DNA from: Serinicoccus sediminis
GTDB taxonomy: Bacteria > Actinomycetota > Actinomycetes > Actinomycetales > Dermatophilaceae
DNA: 56,043 nt
Direction: 5' to 3'
Assembly (NCBI RefSeq): GCF_004153545.1
Contig: NZ_SDVA01000018.1
Location: 1-56,043, forward strand
Shown: positions 16,113-25,890 of the stretch, in pieces
Position numbering within the stretch: position 1 is the stretch's first letter
Layout: every line of letters starts with the position of its first letter
Translations under genes and position numbers: made by a program
Notes under the pieces: model-generated
What the model was told of the DNA's origin: nothing
What the model saw: the letters and a program-made list of their open reading frames with translations, nothing else
Database searches by the model: none

Positions 16113-17044
16113 CAGCGCACCCCCGCCCGCCAGACGGACGCCCCGGCGCCGTCGAAGTAGTGGTCGGACACGGCGTCGTTGACCGCGCTGCAGGTGCGCT
16201 GCAGGCGGCTCATCCGTTCGGGCAGGTGGGCCATGGTCTCCTCCAGGGATCCGAACTCGAGCTCAGCGCGGGCGCGGCCCAGCGCCCGCAGCGCCTCACC
16301 GGTCAGTCCGGTGCGGCGGCCACCGGTGGTGGCCTCCAGGGCCGCCAGCGCCTCCTCGGCGGCCTGCAGGGACACCAGCACCGAGCGCGGGAACAGGCGG
16401 TCCAGCAGCAGGAACTCCGCCGCCTGGGCGTCGGTGGCGGCACCGCGGTAGGTGCGGATGAACGCGTGGTGCGCCCCGCAGGCGCGCAGGGTCTGCGTCC
16501 AGGCATACGGGCTGTCGGCGTTGTAGGCGGCCGACTCGATGATCCGCGACGTCATGTCGACCCGCTCGAGCTGGCGCCCCAGCATCATGTACTGCCAGCC
16601 CTCGTCGTGGGTCATCGTCGTGTCCGCGATGCCCCCGACGACGGCGCAGCGCTCGCGCACCAGCTGGCAGGCCCGGTGCGCCGGCACGTGCTGCAGGCGG
16701 TTGCCGCGCATCATGTTCCACGTGGTGTTGACCGCCTCCCACATCTCCAGCGAGACCGTCTCCCGGGAGCGGCGCGCGCTCTCCCGGGCGCCGTAGAACG
16801 CGGCCACCATCGAGGTGAGGGAGGTCTCGTCCCAGCCCAGGAGCTGCAGCACCGTCTGATGGTCCGGGCTGGCCTCGCCGTCGATGCCCATGACCCGCAG
16901 CAGCACCTCGCTGGTGGCCTCCTCGTCCACGACCGGGTCCTCGAGCAGGAGGGTGAGGTGCACATCGAGCAGGCGCGAGGTGTCCTCGGCGCGCTCCAGG
17001 TAGCGGCCGATCCAGAAGAGCGACTCGGCGATGCGGCTCAGCAC
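16112..17044 (-). CDS. Alpha-E domain-containing protein
   Basis: 310 aa, all-helical alpha-E family: VLSRIAESLFWIGRYLERAEDTSRLLDVHL at the N-terminus, ENPV-like LLLEDPVVDEE, ESARRSRETVSLEMWEAVNTTW, GWQYMMLGRQLERVDMTSRII and a C-terminal MSRLQRTCSAVNDAVSDHYF. Biochemical function unknown; always linked to cpATP-grasp and transglutaminase genes. GTG 17044 is the start by homology and overlaps the stop of the ATP-grasp gene by 7 bp; 3' end overlaps the transglutaminase start. Confidence 0.86.
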   Translation of the reverse strand: MLSRIAESLFWIGRYLERAEDTSRLLDVHLTLLLEDPVVDEEATSEVLLRVMGIDGEASPDHQTVLQLLGWDETSLTSMVAAFYGARESARRSRETVSLEMWEAVNTTWNMMRGNRLQHVPAHRACQLVRERCAVVGGIADTTMTHDEGWQYMMLGRQLERVDMTSRIIESAAYNADSPYAWTQTLRACGAHHAFIRTYRGAATDAQAAEFLLLDRLFPRSVLVSLQAAEEALAALEATTGGRRTGLTGEALRALGRARAELEFGSLEETMAHLPERMSRLQRTCSAVNDAVSDHYFDGAGASVWRAGVR

Positions 17045-18624
17045 CGGGGGCCTCCTTCGTCGGCGGCGGACTGTTGCTGCTGCTGCTCCTGCTCGGCGGG
17101 TTCGGCCTCGGAGCGCTTGAGCGCCACCTGCGGGGCGGTCCCGATCTGCACCTGGCGCTGGGCGCGGGGCTCGACCCGGGTGCGCCGGCCGTCCCCGGAG
17201 AGCACCCAGGTGTCCTTGGAGCCGCCGCCGCGGCTGGAGTTGACGATGAGCTCGCCCTCTCCCAGCGCGACCCGGGTGAGCCCGCCGGGCAGGACCCACA
17301 CCTTCTCGCCGTCGTTGATGGCGAACGGCCGGAGGTCGACGTGCCGCGGGCGCAGCCCGTCCTCGACCATCGTCGGCACCGTGGACAGCTGCACGACCGG
17401 CTGCGCGATCCAGCCGCGCGGGGCCGCGGTGACGGTCTCGCGCAGCTGGTCCAGCTCGGCCTTGCTCGCCTGTGGGCCGATGACGATGCCCTTGCCGCCG
17501 GAGCCGTCGACCGGCTTGAGCACGAGCTCGTCGAGCCGGTCCATGACCTCCTCGCGGTGGGTCGGGTCCTCGAGACGCCAGGTGTCGACGTTGGGCAGGA
17601 TCGGCTCCTCGCCCAGGTAGTACCGGATGATGTCGGGCACGTAGGAGTACATGAGCTTGTCGTCGGCGACGCCGTTGCCGACGGCGTTGGCGATGGTGAC
17701 GTTGCCCGCGCGGGCCGCGTTCAGGACGCCCGGGCAGCCGAGCACCGAGTCGTTGCGGAAGGCGACCGGGTCGAGGAAGTCGTCGTCGACCCGGCGGTAG
17801 ATGACGTGCACCGGCTGCAGCCCGTGGGTGGTGCGCATCATGACGCGCCCGCCCTGGGTGACCAGGTCGCGGCCCTCGACGAGCCGGCAGCCCATGAGCC
17901 GGGCGAGCAGCGAGTGCTCGAAGTAGGCCGAGTTGTAGGGGCCCGGGGTGAGCACGACGACCTCGGGGTCGGTGATGCCGGAGGGTGCCGCGGCCCGCAG
18001 CGCGCGGAGCAGACGGCTGGGGTATGCCGCGACCGGCCGGATGCGGTGGGTCCCGACCACCTCGGGCAGGGTCGAGGTCATGGCCCGGCGGTTGGTGAGG
18101 ACGTAGGACACCCCGCTGGGGATGCGCACGTTGTCCTCGAGCACCCGGAACTCACCGGCGTCGTCGCGGATGAGGTCGATGCCCGAGACGTGCACCCGCA
18201 CCCCGTTGCCGGGCTGGATGTCGAAGGCCACCCGGTGGTAGTGGCTGCTGCTGGTCACGATGTGGCGGGGGATCACCTTGTCCGTGATGATCTGCATCGG
18301 GCCGTAGATGTCGGCCAGGAAGGCCTCGAGGGCCGTCACCCGCTGGGCCACCCCCGCCTCCACGTGCGACCAGGTGTCCGCCTCGATGACCCGGGGGACG
18401 ATGTCCAGCGGGAAGGGTCGTTCCTCGCCCTCGAAGTCGAAGGTGACGCCCTGGTCGTGGTAGCTCTTGCTGACGTACTCCCCACGGTTGCGGACGTCCT
18501 CGAGGCCGAAGGTGTCGAACTGCGTGGAGATCTGCTCGTAGCCGGGTCTGACGCCGCCGTCGGTGGTCACCGTCTCGTCGTAGATGGTCGGCGTGGTCGG
18601 GTAGTCGGTGAACGCGCCAGTCAT
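17038..18624 (-). CDS. Circularly permuted ATP-grasp type 2 protein
   Basis: 528 aa, first gene of the operon. Family signature stretches: YHDQGVTFDFEGEERPFPLDIVPRVI, SGVSYVLTNRRAM, GPYNSAYFEHSLLARLMGC, IYRRVDDDFLDP, NAVGNGVADDKLMYSYVP, LDELVLKPVDGSGGKGIVIGP (ATP-binding Lys and Gly-rich loop) and RPFAINDGEKVWVLPGGLTRVAL. ATP-grasp ligases activate a carboxylate as acyl-phosphate and join it to an amine; the peptide-forming role here is inferred. A Gln/Glu-rich tail (QQQQQQSAADEGG) is appended at the C-terminus. ATG 18624 is leaderless, 6 nt after TAGGGT. Confidence 0.9.
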   Translation of the reverse strand: MTGAFTDYPTTPTIYDETVTTDGGVRPGYEQISTQFDTFGLEDVRNRGEYVSKSYHDQGVTFDFEGEERPFPLDIVPRVIEADTWSHVEAGVAQRVTALEAFLADIYGPMQIITDKVIPRHIVTSSSHYHRVAFDIQPGNGVRVHVSGIDLIRDDAGEFRVLEDNVRIPSGVSYVLTNRRAMTSTLPEVVGTHRIRPVAAYPSRLLRALRAAAPSGITDPEVVVLTPGPYNSAYFEHSLLARLMGCRLVEGRDLVTQGGRVMMRTTHGLQPVHVIYRRVDDDFLDPVAFRNDSVLGCPGVLNAARAGNVTIANAVGNGVADDKLMYSYVPDIIRYYLGEEPILPNVDTWRLEDPTHREEVMDRLDELVLKPVDGSGGKGIVIGPQASKAELDQLRETVTAAPRGWIAQPVVQLSTVPTMVEDGLRPRHVDLRPFAINDGEKVWVLPGGLTRVALGEGELIVNSSRGGGSKDTWVLSGDGRRTRVEPRAQRQVQIGTAPQVALKRSEAEPAEQEQQQQQSAADEGGPRC

Positions 18625-18630
18625 ACCGCA

Positions 18631-18636
18631 ACCCTA
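18631..18636 (-). promoter_or_regulatory. -10 box of leaderless cpATP-grasp operon
   Basis: TAGGGT on the minus strand, 6 nt (TGCGGT) before ATG 18624. Confidence 0.6.
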
Positions 18637-18668
18637 GAGGAGAGCGTGCCGCCGCTGTGGAAGCATGG

Positions 18669-18686
18669 GTGACGACCTGACGTCAC
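18669..18686. promoter_or_regulatory. Inverted repeat between divergent cpATP-grasp and fbaA
   Basis: GTGACG, 6 nt, CGTCAC: a perfect 6-bp inverted repeat 22 bp before the fbaA ATG; possible operator, no known match. Confidence 0.25.
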
Positions 18687-18707
18687 CGCGTCCCGAGGAG
18701 GACCACC

Positions 18708-19732
<1,025 letters not shown>

Positions 19733-19736
<4 letters not shown>

Positions 19737-20149
19737 CCGCGGGGCTGGGGTCCTCCGACCTGCTCGGCATCCCGCCGACCGAGCTGCCCGAGGACCCGGC
19801 CGCGCGGGCGCTGGCCGAGGGCGACCCGCGGACGGTGGCGGCGGCATACCCCTCCTCGTGCCTGGCCTGGGCGATGCTCGCCGAGGACGCCCTGCACGAG
19901 GGGGACGACGTGTCGGCCTACGCCTTCGCGCGGACCGGTTACCACCGCGGGCTGGACCAGCTGCGCCGGGCCGGATGGCGCGGCCAGGGTCCGGTGCCGT
20001 GGGAGCACGAGCCCAACCAGGGCTTCCTGCGCGCCTTGGGCGCGCTGGCCGCGGCGGCGGGACGGATCGGGGAGACCGAGGAGCAGCACCGGTGCACGGA
20101 GTTCCTGCGCGCCTCGTCGGCCACTGCGGCCCGCGAGCTCGGCTGCTGA
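19733..20149 (+). CDS. DUF3151 domain-containing protein
   Basis: 138 aa, conserved actinobacterial family of unknown function, normally next to fbaA as here. Recognisable core: PSSCLAWAMLAEDAL, DDVSAYAFARTGYHRGLDQLRRAGWRGQGPVPWEHEPNQGFLRAL and GRIGETEEQHRCTEFL. No membrane segment or catalytic motif. The GTG at 19733 is chosen because it overlaps the fbaA stop (GTGA) and the domain begins shortly after. Confidence 0.85.
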
Positions 20150-20159
20150 ACCCCTGGTT

Positions 20160-20202
20160 GCGGGCGGCGCCCGGGTCCGTGACCTCCCCGGGTGCCGCCC
20201 GC
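20160..20202 (+). terminator. Terminator hairpin of the fbaA-DUF3151 operon
   Basis: GCGGGCGGCGCCCGG pairs with CCGGGTGCCGCCCGC (one G-T pair) around a 13-nt loop, 10 bp after the DUF3151 stop. Confidence 0.6.
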
Positions 20203-20303
20203 TCCCCATGAGTCGGAGCGATCGCGTCCCCTGACGTGCGGTCCGACCAGGACATCCAAGCACGAGATGGGGATGCGGGCTGGCCCAACGGTGCCAGTGG
20301 CCG

Positions 20304-20309
20304 TAACCT
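20304..20309 (+). promoter_or_regulatory. -10 box of leaderless regulator gene
   Basis: TAACCT, 7 nt (GCCACAG), then GTG 20317. Confidence 0.55.
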
Positions 20310-20316
20310 GCCACAG

Positions 20317-21285
20317 GTGAATGCTCAACCGTCAGGGGTGGGTCTCTCGCCGGAGGCCGAGCAGCTCTACCGCCACGTCCTGCGCTCGCCGGCGGCCACC
20401 CTGCCCGAGCACGCCGAGGCCCTCGGCTGGAGGATCCAGCAGGCCCAATGTGTCATGGGCGACCTCGAGCGGCTGCGGCTCGCCCGTCGCGTCGTGGACG
20501 GGGCGGTGGAGGCGGACGACCCCCGGGCCGGCGTCGGGCGCCTGCTCGACGCTGAGGAGACCGACCTGGACGAGCGCCGGCGCCGGCTGCTCGACCTGCG
20601 GGAGTCCCTGGAGAGCTTCGAGTCCGACTACCGTCGCGGGCTGCAGCTCTCCGGACCCCGGGTGCCGCCGTGGGAGCAGGTGGCGCCCTCGGAGGTCGCG
20701 GCCGTCGTCGAGCACCTGTCCAGGACCTCGCGCGGAGCCATCCTGCAGGCGACCACCCGGGTGGGTCCGTCGGACGAGGACCTGGTGCGTCAGCACCGCG
20801 AGGGGGCGACGAGCGGTCGACGTGACCTGCGGTCCATCCTCCCGCTGTCGGTGCTGGCCGACCCGCGGTGGCGTCCGGTCGCCCAGCGGCGCGCCGGGTC
20901 CGGTGAGCAGCAGCGCTACCTGGCCGACGAGGCGATGACCGTGGAGTTCAGCATCTTCGGCAGGTCCGGGGTGCTGCTGCGGGAGGCCGGCGAGGACCCC
21001 GACCACCTCCTGCTGCGGTCGCCGGTCGTCATCGACGCCTTCGTCGCGCTCTTCGACGAGCTGTGGCGGCGGGCCGAGCCGGTGCTGTCCCGGGACGCCT
21101 CGGCGCAGGACGTCAAGCTGCTCGAGCTGCTGTCCCTGGGTTTCAAGGACGAGGCGATCGCCCGCCAGCTGGGCCTGGGGCTGCGCACCGTGCGCCGCCG
21201 CATCGCGGGGCTGATGGACGAGCACGGGGCGGACACCCGCTTCCAGCTGGGGGCCGCCGTCAGCCGCCGCGGGCTCCTCGGCTGA
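20317..21285 (+). CDS. TrmB-like/LuxR-type transcriptional regulator (paralogue 1)
   Basis: 322 aa. N-terminal winged-helix-like segment (SPEAEQLYRHVLRSPAATLPEHAEALGW, residues 9-60) as in TrmB-like proteins, a helical linker, a central sensor-like domain, and a C-terminal LuxR/GerE helix-turn-helix (QDVKLLELLSLGFKDEAIARQLGLGLRTVRRRIAGLMDEHGADTRFQ, about 270-315). Same architecture as the gene at 34358. No two-component receiver domain. GTG 20317 is set by the leaderless promoter. Precedes purA with 72 bp between; purA has its own promoter box. Ligand and targets unknown. Confidence 0.75.
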   Translation: MNAQPSGVGLSPEAEQLYRHVLRSPAATLPEHAEALGWRIQQAQCVMGDLERLRLARRVVDGAVEADDPRAGVGRLLDAEETDLDERRRRLLDLRESLESFESDYRRGLQLSGPRVPPWEQVAPSEVAAVVEHLSRTSRGAILQATTRVGPSDEDLVRQHREGATSGRRDLRSILPLSVLADPRWRPVAQRRAGSGEQQRYLADEAMTVEFSIFGRSGVLLREAGEDPDHLLLRSPVVIDAFVALFDELWRRAEPVLSRDASAQDVKLLELLSLGFKDEAIARQLGLGLRTVRRRIAGLMDEHGADTRFQLGAAVSRRGLLG

Positions 21286-21315
21286 CGCGTGGTCCGCCCC
21301 GGGCCCGGACGCCGA

Positions 21316-21321
21316 TAGGGT
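21316..21321 (+). promoter_or_regulatory. -10 box of purA (leadered)
   Basis: TAGGGT followed by about 30 nt of leader and the ribosome site GAGGAAGG at 21341-21348 before ATG 21358. Confidence 0.5.
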
Positions 21322-21357
21322 GAGGCGTCCGCAGCCCCGAGAGGAAGGCGTCCAGCC

Positions 21358-22656
21358 ATGCCAGCGATCGTCCTGGTCGGCACCCAGTGGGGTGACGAGG
21401 GAAAGGGCAAGGCGACCGACCTGCTGGGCTCCGAGATCGACTACGTCGTGAAGTTCAACGGGGGCAACAACGCCGGGCACACGGTCGTCATCGGTGACCA
21501 GAAGTACGCCCTGCACCTGCTGCCCAGCGGCATCCTCTCGCCCGGGTGCACCCCGGTCATCGGCAACGGTGTCGTCGTCGACCTCGGCGTCCTCATCGAG
21601 GAGCTGGACGGGCTGGAGGCGCGGGGCATCGACACCTCGCTGCTGCGCATCAGCGCGAGCGCCCACGTCATACCGCCCTACAACCGGGTCCTCGACAAGG
21701 TGACCGAGCGCTTCCTCGGCAAGCGGCGGATCGGCACGACCGGACGCGGCATCGGCCCCACCTACGCCGACAAGATGAGCCGGGTCGGCATCCGGGTGCA
21801 GGACCTGTACGACGAGTCGATCCTGCGGCAGAAGGTCGAGGCGGCCCTGGAGACCAAGAACCAGATGCTGCTCAAGATCTACAACCGCCGCGCGGTCGAG
21901 GTCGACGAGGTGATGGACGAGCTGCTGCGGCACGCGGAGCGCATCCGCCCGATGGTGACCGACACGGTCCTGGAGCTGGGGCAGGCGCTCGACCAGGGGC
22001 GGACCGTGCTCTTCGAGGCCGGGCAGGCCACGCTGCTCGACGTCGACCACGGCACCTACCCCTTCGTGACCTCCTCCAACGCCACGGCCGGTGGCGCCTG
22101 CACTGGGTCCGGGGTGCCGCCCACCCGCATCGACCGGGTGGTCGGGGTGTTCAAGGCCTACACGACCCGGGTCGGCGAGGGTCCCTTCCCCACCGAGCTG
22201 GAGGACGAGCACGGCGAGCACCTGCGCACCGTGGGCGCGGAGTTCGGCACGACGACGGGCCGGCCGCGGCGGTGCGGCTGGGCGGACGTCGTCATCGGGC
22301 GCTACGCCCGGCGGGTCAACGGCCTCACCGACCTCGTGCTCACCAAGCTCGACGTCCTCACCGGGCTGGACACCATCCCCGTCTGCGTCGCCTACGACGT
22401 GCAGGGGGAGCGCGTCGAGGAGATGCCGGTCAACCAGTCCGACGTCCACCACGCCCGGCCGGTCTACGAGGAACTGCCCGGCTGGAGCGAGGACATCACC
22501 GGGGCTCGCGAGTTCGCCGACCTCCCGGAGGCGGCGCAGCGCTACGTCGAGCGTCTCGAGGAGCTCATCGGCACGCGCATCTCGGTCATCGGCATCGGGC
22601 CCGGGCGCGACGAGGTCATCGTCCGGCACGACCTGCTGGGGCGTGACGAGGCCTGA
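21358..22656 (+). CDS. purA: Adenylosuccinate synthase
   Basis: 432 aa, full length; joins IMP and aspartate with GTP to form adenylosuccinate, first AMP-branch step. Seen: [16 protein letters not shown] (GTP/catalytic Asp), [12 protein letters not shown] (catalytic His), [57 protein letters not shown] and [10 protein letters not shown]. Separate from the other purine genes (purD-C-L, 10 kb away). Ribosome site GAGGAAGG. Confidence 0.95.
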   Translation: MPAIVLVGTQWGDEGKGKATDLLGSEIDYVVKFNGGNNAGHTVVIGDQKYALHLLPSGILSPGCTPVIGNGVVVDLGVLIEELDGLEARGIDTSLLRISASAHVIPPYNRVLDKVTERFLGKRRIGTTGRGIGPTYADKMSRVGIRVQDLYDESILRQKVEAALETKNQMLLKIYNRRAVEVDEVMDELLRHAERIRPMVTDTVLELGQALDQGRTVLFEAGQATLLDVDHGTYPFVTSSNATAGGACTGSGVPPTRIDRVVGVFKAYTTRVGEGPFPTELEDEHGEHLRTVGAEFGTTTGRPRRCGWADVVIGRYARRVNGLTDLVLTKLDVLTGLDTIPVCVAYDVQGERVEEMPVNQSDVHHARPVYEELPGWSEDITGAREFADLPEAAQRYVERLEELIGTRISVIGIGPGRDEVIVRHDLLGRDEA

Positions 22657-22712
22657 TCCGCGCCGACCGGGGGCTGCCCGGGCGGGCGGCGCAGGTCCGC
22701 GGCGGCGAGGTC

Positions 22713-22718
22713 TAGATT
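22713..22718 (+). promoter_or_regulatory. -10 box of leaderless SRPBCC gene
   Basis: TAGATT, 6 nt GACCTC, then ATG 22725. Confidence 0.55.
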
Positions 22719-22724
22719 GACCTC

Positions 22725-23195
22725 ATGGACGTCACCGTGGCCACGATCTTCGACGCGCCACGAGCGCTCGTGGCGGCGGTCTCGGGCGACCCGGACCAGG
22801 CGATGCGGTGGTACGCCAACATCCGGTCGGTCCGCTGGCGGGGGCCGGCCGAGGTGGTCGAGGGGGCCCGTATCGACTTCGTGGCCCGCTTCCTCGGGCG
22901 GCAGCTGGCCTACACCTACGTCATCGTCGACCTGGTGCCGCAGGAGCGGATGGTCATGCGCACCGAGGACGGGCCGTTCCCGATGGAGACGACCTACACC
23001 TGGTGGGACGAGGAACCGGGCGGGACGGGCCGGCCCCGCACGGGCATGAGCGTCCGCAACGCCGGTCGGCCGTCGGCGATGACCACCCTGGCCTCCGGCG
23101 CGGTCACCCTCGGCATGAAGCGCGCCATGCGCCGCGACCTGGAGCGGCTGCGCCTGGTCCTGCGTGAGGAGCAGGACGCGCAGGCCACCGGTTAG
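22725..23195 (+). CDS. SRPBCC family protein
   Basis: 156-aa helix-grip protein: VTVATIFDAPRALVAAVSGDPDQAMRWYANIRSVRW at the N-terminus, GARIDFVARFLGRQLAYTYVIVDLVPQERMVMRT in the middle, and a long C-terminal helix (LGMKRAMRRDLERLRLVLREEQ). Ligand unknown. Leaderless. No close relation to the SRPBCC gene at 7614 beyond the fold. Confidence 0.78.
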   Translation: MDVTVATIFDAPRALVAAVSGDPDQAMRWYANIRSVRWRGPAEVVEGARIDFVARFLGRQLAYTYVIVDLVPQERMVMRTEDGPFPMETTYTWWDEEPGGTGRPRTGMSVRNAGRPSAMTTLASGAVTLGMKRAMRRDLERLRLVLREEQDAQATG

Positions 23196-23214
23196 CCCCT
23201 CCCGCCACCTCGCG

Positions 23215-23265
23215 CCACCTCGCGCGTCCCCCCTCCCCCCACCTCGCGCGTGCCCCCTCCCGTCA
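23215..23265. repeat. Low-complexity CCACCTCGCGCG/CCCCCTCCC repeats
   Basis: Two and a half degenerate units of about 22-24 bp built on CCACCTCGCGCGT followed by a C-rich run, directly after the SRPBCC stop and just before the 22-bp array. Confidence 0.6.
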
Positions 23266-23276
23266 CCCCACCTCAC

Positions 23277-23342
23277 AGGACGCGTGTTCCGGCCGCACAG
23301 GACGCGTGTTCCGGCGGCACCGGACGCGTGTCGGGCCAGCAC
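23277..23342 (+). repeat. Second three-copy 22-bp intergenic repeat array
   Basis: Copies 23277-23298, 23299-23320 and 23321-23342. The first two share GGACGCGTGTTCCGG and differ at one internal base; the third begins GGACGCGTGTCGGG and diverges. Same family, period, copy number and strand as 8066-8131. Confidence 0.85.
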
Positions 23343-23391
23343 CGGGCGCGAGCGCTGTCGCAGACTGGTCGACGACCGAGGAGGTATGCCG

Positions 23392-24033
23392 GTGTCCGAC
23401 CCGACGACGAAGGACCTCTGGGCGGCGGTCCACGCGGAACGGGCCGCGCTCGCCGCCCGGCTCGACGAGCTCACCCCCGAGCAGTGGGAGGCACCGAGCC
23501 TGTGCGGCCGGTGGGGCGTGCGCGAGGTGGTGGCCCACCTGACGGCGGCCGCCAGCGTCGGGCGGGCGCGATGGCTGCTCAGCGTGCTGGGCGCCCGCCT
23601 GGACTTCGACCTGCACAACCAGCGCCGTCTCGAGGAGCACCTCGGCGCCACGCCGCAGGACACGCTGGCCGGTTTCCGGGAGGTCGTCACGAGCACCACG
23701 GCTGCCTCCGGGCACACGCCGGCGTGGCTGGGGGAGGTCGTCGTCCACGGCCAGGACATCCTCCGCCCGCTCGGGCTGCCGGGCGCGACACCGCCGGAGC
23801 GGGCGGAGCTGGTGGCGCGCTTCTTCGTCTCGCGGGACTTCACCGTGCCCAGCCGCACCACGGCCGCCGGTCTACGGATCCGGGCCGACGACAGCGACCT
23901 GGACGTCGGCAGCGGCCCCGAGGTCGCCGGTGCCACGGTGGCGCTCACCATGGTGCTGGCCGGTCGCGAGGCGTTCCTCGCCGACGTCACCGGCCCCGGC
24001 GTCGCCATCCTCGCCGAGCGCATAGGGACGTAG
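23392..24033 (+). CDS. DinB-like/maleylpyruvate isomerase N-terminal domain protein (TIGR03083-like)
   Basis: 213 aa. N-terminal four-helix DinB-like/MDMPI_N domain: DLWAAVHAERAALAARLDELTPEQWEAPSLCGRWGVREVVAHLTAAASV, GEVVVHGQDILRPLG (metal-type His), then a C-terminal SCP2-like portion (GLRIRADDSDLDVGSGPEVAGATVALTMVLAGR). Members are mycothiol-dependent or metal-binding enzymes of mostly unknown substrate. GAGGAGG at 23378-23384 is 7 nt from GTG 23392 but only 1 nt from the in-frame ATG 23386 (within GGTATGCC), so GTG is preferred. Confidence 0.75.
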   Translation: MSDPTTKDLWAAVHAERAALAARLDELTPEQWEAPSLCGRWGVREVVAHLTAAASVGRARWLLSVLGARLDFDLHNQRRLEEHLGATPQDTLAGFREVVTSTTAASGHTPAWLGEVVVHGQDILRPLGLPGATPPERAELVARFFVSRDFTVPSRTTAAGLRIRADDSDLDVGSGPEVAGATVALTMVLAGREAFLADVTGPGVAILAERIGT

Positions 24034-24099
24034 GCGACGACCCGTGCCGTCGGCTGGGAGCCCCGGCGGCGACCTCGACGCACGGCTGCGCCGTGGTGG

Positions 24100-25170
24100 T
24101 CAGGCCGGCAGGTCCCTGGTCAATCGGGGCAGGGCGCGGTCGACCGGCCCGGGCAGGGCGTCGCCGAAGGGCTCGACCACCACGGGCTCACCGGCCCGGG
24201 CGGGCCGACGCCAGGTGCCCACCGCCCTGCCCGCCCGCACGACGGTCGGCCGGAACACCCCGTTGCCGCCCGGGACGACGGCCGCCTCCTCGTCCCGGCT
24301 GAGAACGGCGCGGCGGTTGCCGTAGCCCAGCACCAGCTCGTCGAAGCCCGGGAGCAGCAGTGGGGCCGAGGTCGCCCGCCGTGCCCCGGCATACCTCTCC
24401 ACCACGACGGGATCGACCCAGTGCTCGACCCCGTCGACGTCGACGACCTCGAGCCGGGCCCGCGCGATCTCCAGCACCGGCGCGAGGTCGCGCCGGAGCA
24501 GCTTGGTCCACCAGAGGAAGTCGGCGGCCGGCACCGGGCCGTGGCTGGAGACGTAGCGGACGAACCACTCGAGGACGGCAGCCTCGGGCTCGGGCCTGCG
24601 CGAGGAGGTGATCCACTCCTCGCGGAGGACGAAGCGCTGCTCGCGACCCTCTGTCGGCCCGAGGCACAGCACGCCCCGCACCGCGAGGTGGAAGATGGAG
24701 TGGTAGCCACGGCCGGGGTCGGTGCGGTGCCCCGCCTCCTCCCAGGCCGCCAGCAGCGCGGTACGGGTGAGCCCGGGCCCGGTCAGCACGGACCGGGCGA
24801 CCTCCTCGGCCCGGGTGAGGGCCGCGTCGTCCAGACCCAGCTGCTCGCGGCGGCGCGTGGTCTCGCGCAGGACCTTGGTCGAGGTGAGGTCCAGCATCCA
24901 CCCGAGGTCCTCGGCCGGGACGACGAACAGCGTGCCCCGCATCGGCCAGCTGCGCACCACCTCACCGGCGTCGTAGGCGGCCCGCACCTCGGACAGTCGT
25001 CGCGACCGGGTGCGCAGCGCGATCGAGGCGGTCGAACCGGGGAGGTCCTGCCCCTGGACGCAGGTGAGGTGACGCACGACGTCCCCGGGCGTCGCGAGCG
25101 GCTCGACCAGGCGTTGCGAGAGCAGCCGCATCCGGGCGACGTCGTCCGGTGTCCAGCGACGCGGGCTCAC
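24100..25170 (-). CDS. Winged-helix DNA-binding protein, AlkZ/YcaQ (HTH_42) family
   Basis: 356 aa of the AlkZ-like DNA glycosylase superfamily, which unhooks alkylated or cross-linked bases. The QxQ catalytic motif is visible as Gln39-Gly-Gln41 (CVQGQDLPGSTASIALRTR), followed by VRSWPMRGTLFVVPAEDLGWML, winged-helix stretches GHRTDPGRGYHSIFHLAVRGVLCLG, and LLLPGFDELVLGYGNRRAVL with GGNGVFRPTVVRAGRAVGTW at the C-terminus. Many actinobacterial members are annotated only as winged helix DNA-binding proteins. GTG 25170 overlaps the stop of the YdeI-like gene by 4 bp; third gene of the operon starting at 26406. Confidence 0.82.
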   Translation of the reverse strand: MSPRRWTPDDVARMRLLSQRLVEPLATPGDVVRHLTCVQGQDLPGSTASIALRTRSRRLSEVRAAYDAGEVVRSWPMRGTLFVVPAEDLGWMLDLTSTKVLRETTRRREQLGLDDAALTRAEEVARSVLTGPGLTRTALLAAWEEAGHRTDPGRGYHSIFHLAVRGVLCLGPTEGREQRFVLREEWITSSRRPEPEAAVLEWFVRYVSSHGPVPAADFLWWTKLLRRDLAPVLEIARARLEVVDVDGVEHWVDPVVVERYAGARRATSAPLLLPGFDELVLGYGNRRAVLSRDEEAAVVPGGNGVFRPTVVRAGRAVGTWRRPARAGEPVVVEPFGDALPGPVDRALPRLTRDLPA

Positions 25171-25889
25171 GGTCCCTGCCGGTCCTGTGCGTCCGACGCC
25201 TGCCGGTCCGTCGCCGGCCGGTCCGTCGTCGGCCCCTCCGTCGCCTGCTCGGCCGCGGTGGCGGCCCGCGCGAGCCAGGCGGGAGTGCTGCCGTACCGCT
25301 GCGGCGGAACGAGCCGGCCGGCCGCGCAGTCCTCGAGGAGCTGCTGCATCCGGCTCGCCCGGGTGGCCTCGCGCTTCGCGCTGGTCACCCATCCGGTCAC
25401 CGTCCTGCGGTAGCTCGGCGTGGCGGCCTCCCAGAAGGCCCACGCCGCAGGGCTGGCCCGCAGCGACTGCTCCTGCGCGGCGTCGAAGGCGTCCGGGGGC
25501 CGCTCGAAGGAGTAGACGGCGGTGCGCTCGGCGGTCCGCGCCTCGAAGGCCGCGATGCCGGCAGGGTGCATCCGTCCCTCGGCGAGCAACCGCTCGACGT
25601 GCGCGACGTTGACCGCGCTCCAGATGCTGCCGCGCCGGCGCGGCGTCCAGCGCTGCCGGCGGCTGTCGTCGTCGATGCGCTGGCTCACCGAGTCGATCCA
25701 CCCGAAGCACAGCGCCTCCGGCACCGCCTCGGCCCACGTCAGTCCCTGTGGCTGCACGTGCTTCTTGTGCAGACCCATCCAGAGCTCGTCGGCGGTCGCG
25801 TGGTGCTCCTCCAGCCAGGCTCGGAAGTCCTCCGGGCCGTCGAAGAACCGCGCCGGTCGCTCCGGTGTCCCGCCCTCCCGCCCGGCCAC
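25167..25889 (-). CDS. YdeI/OmpD-associated family protein
   Basis: 240 aa: RPARFFDGPEDFRAWLEEHHATADELWMGLHKKHVQPQGLTWAEAVPEALCFGWIDSVSQRID is the family hallmark (small YjbR/YdeI fold), with RWTPRRRGSIWSAVNVAHVERLLAEGRMHPAG after it and YRRTVTGWVTSAKREATRASRMQQLLEDCAAGR at the end. Function is unresolved; some relatives protect against bacteriocins. The C-terminus is repetitive (TDRPATDRQASDAQ). GTG start, 1 bp after the stop of the PPOX gene; overlaps the AlkZ-like gene. Confidence 0.82.
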   Translation of the reverse strand: MAGREGGTPERPARFFDGPEDFRAWLEEHHATADELWMGLHKKHVQPQGLTWAEAVPEALCFGWIDSVSQRIDDDSRRQRWTPRRRGSIWSAVNVAHVERLLAEGRMHPAGIAAFEARTAERTAVYSFERPPDAFDAAQEQSLRASPAAWAFWEAATPSYRRTVTGWVTSAKREATRASRMQQLLEDCAAGRLVPPQRYGSTPAWLARAATAAEQATEGPTTDRPATDRQASDAQDRQGP

Positions 25890-25890
25890 C

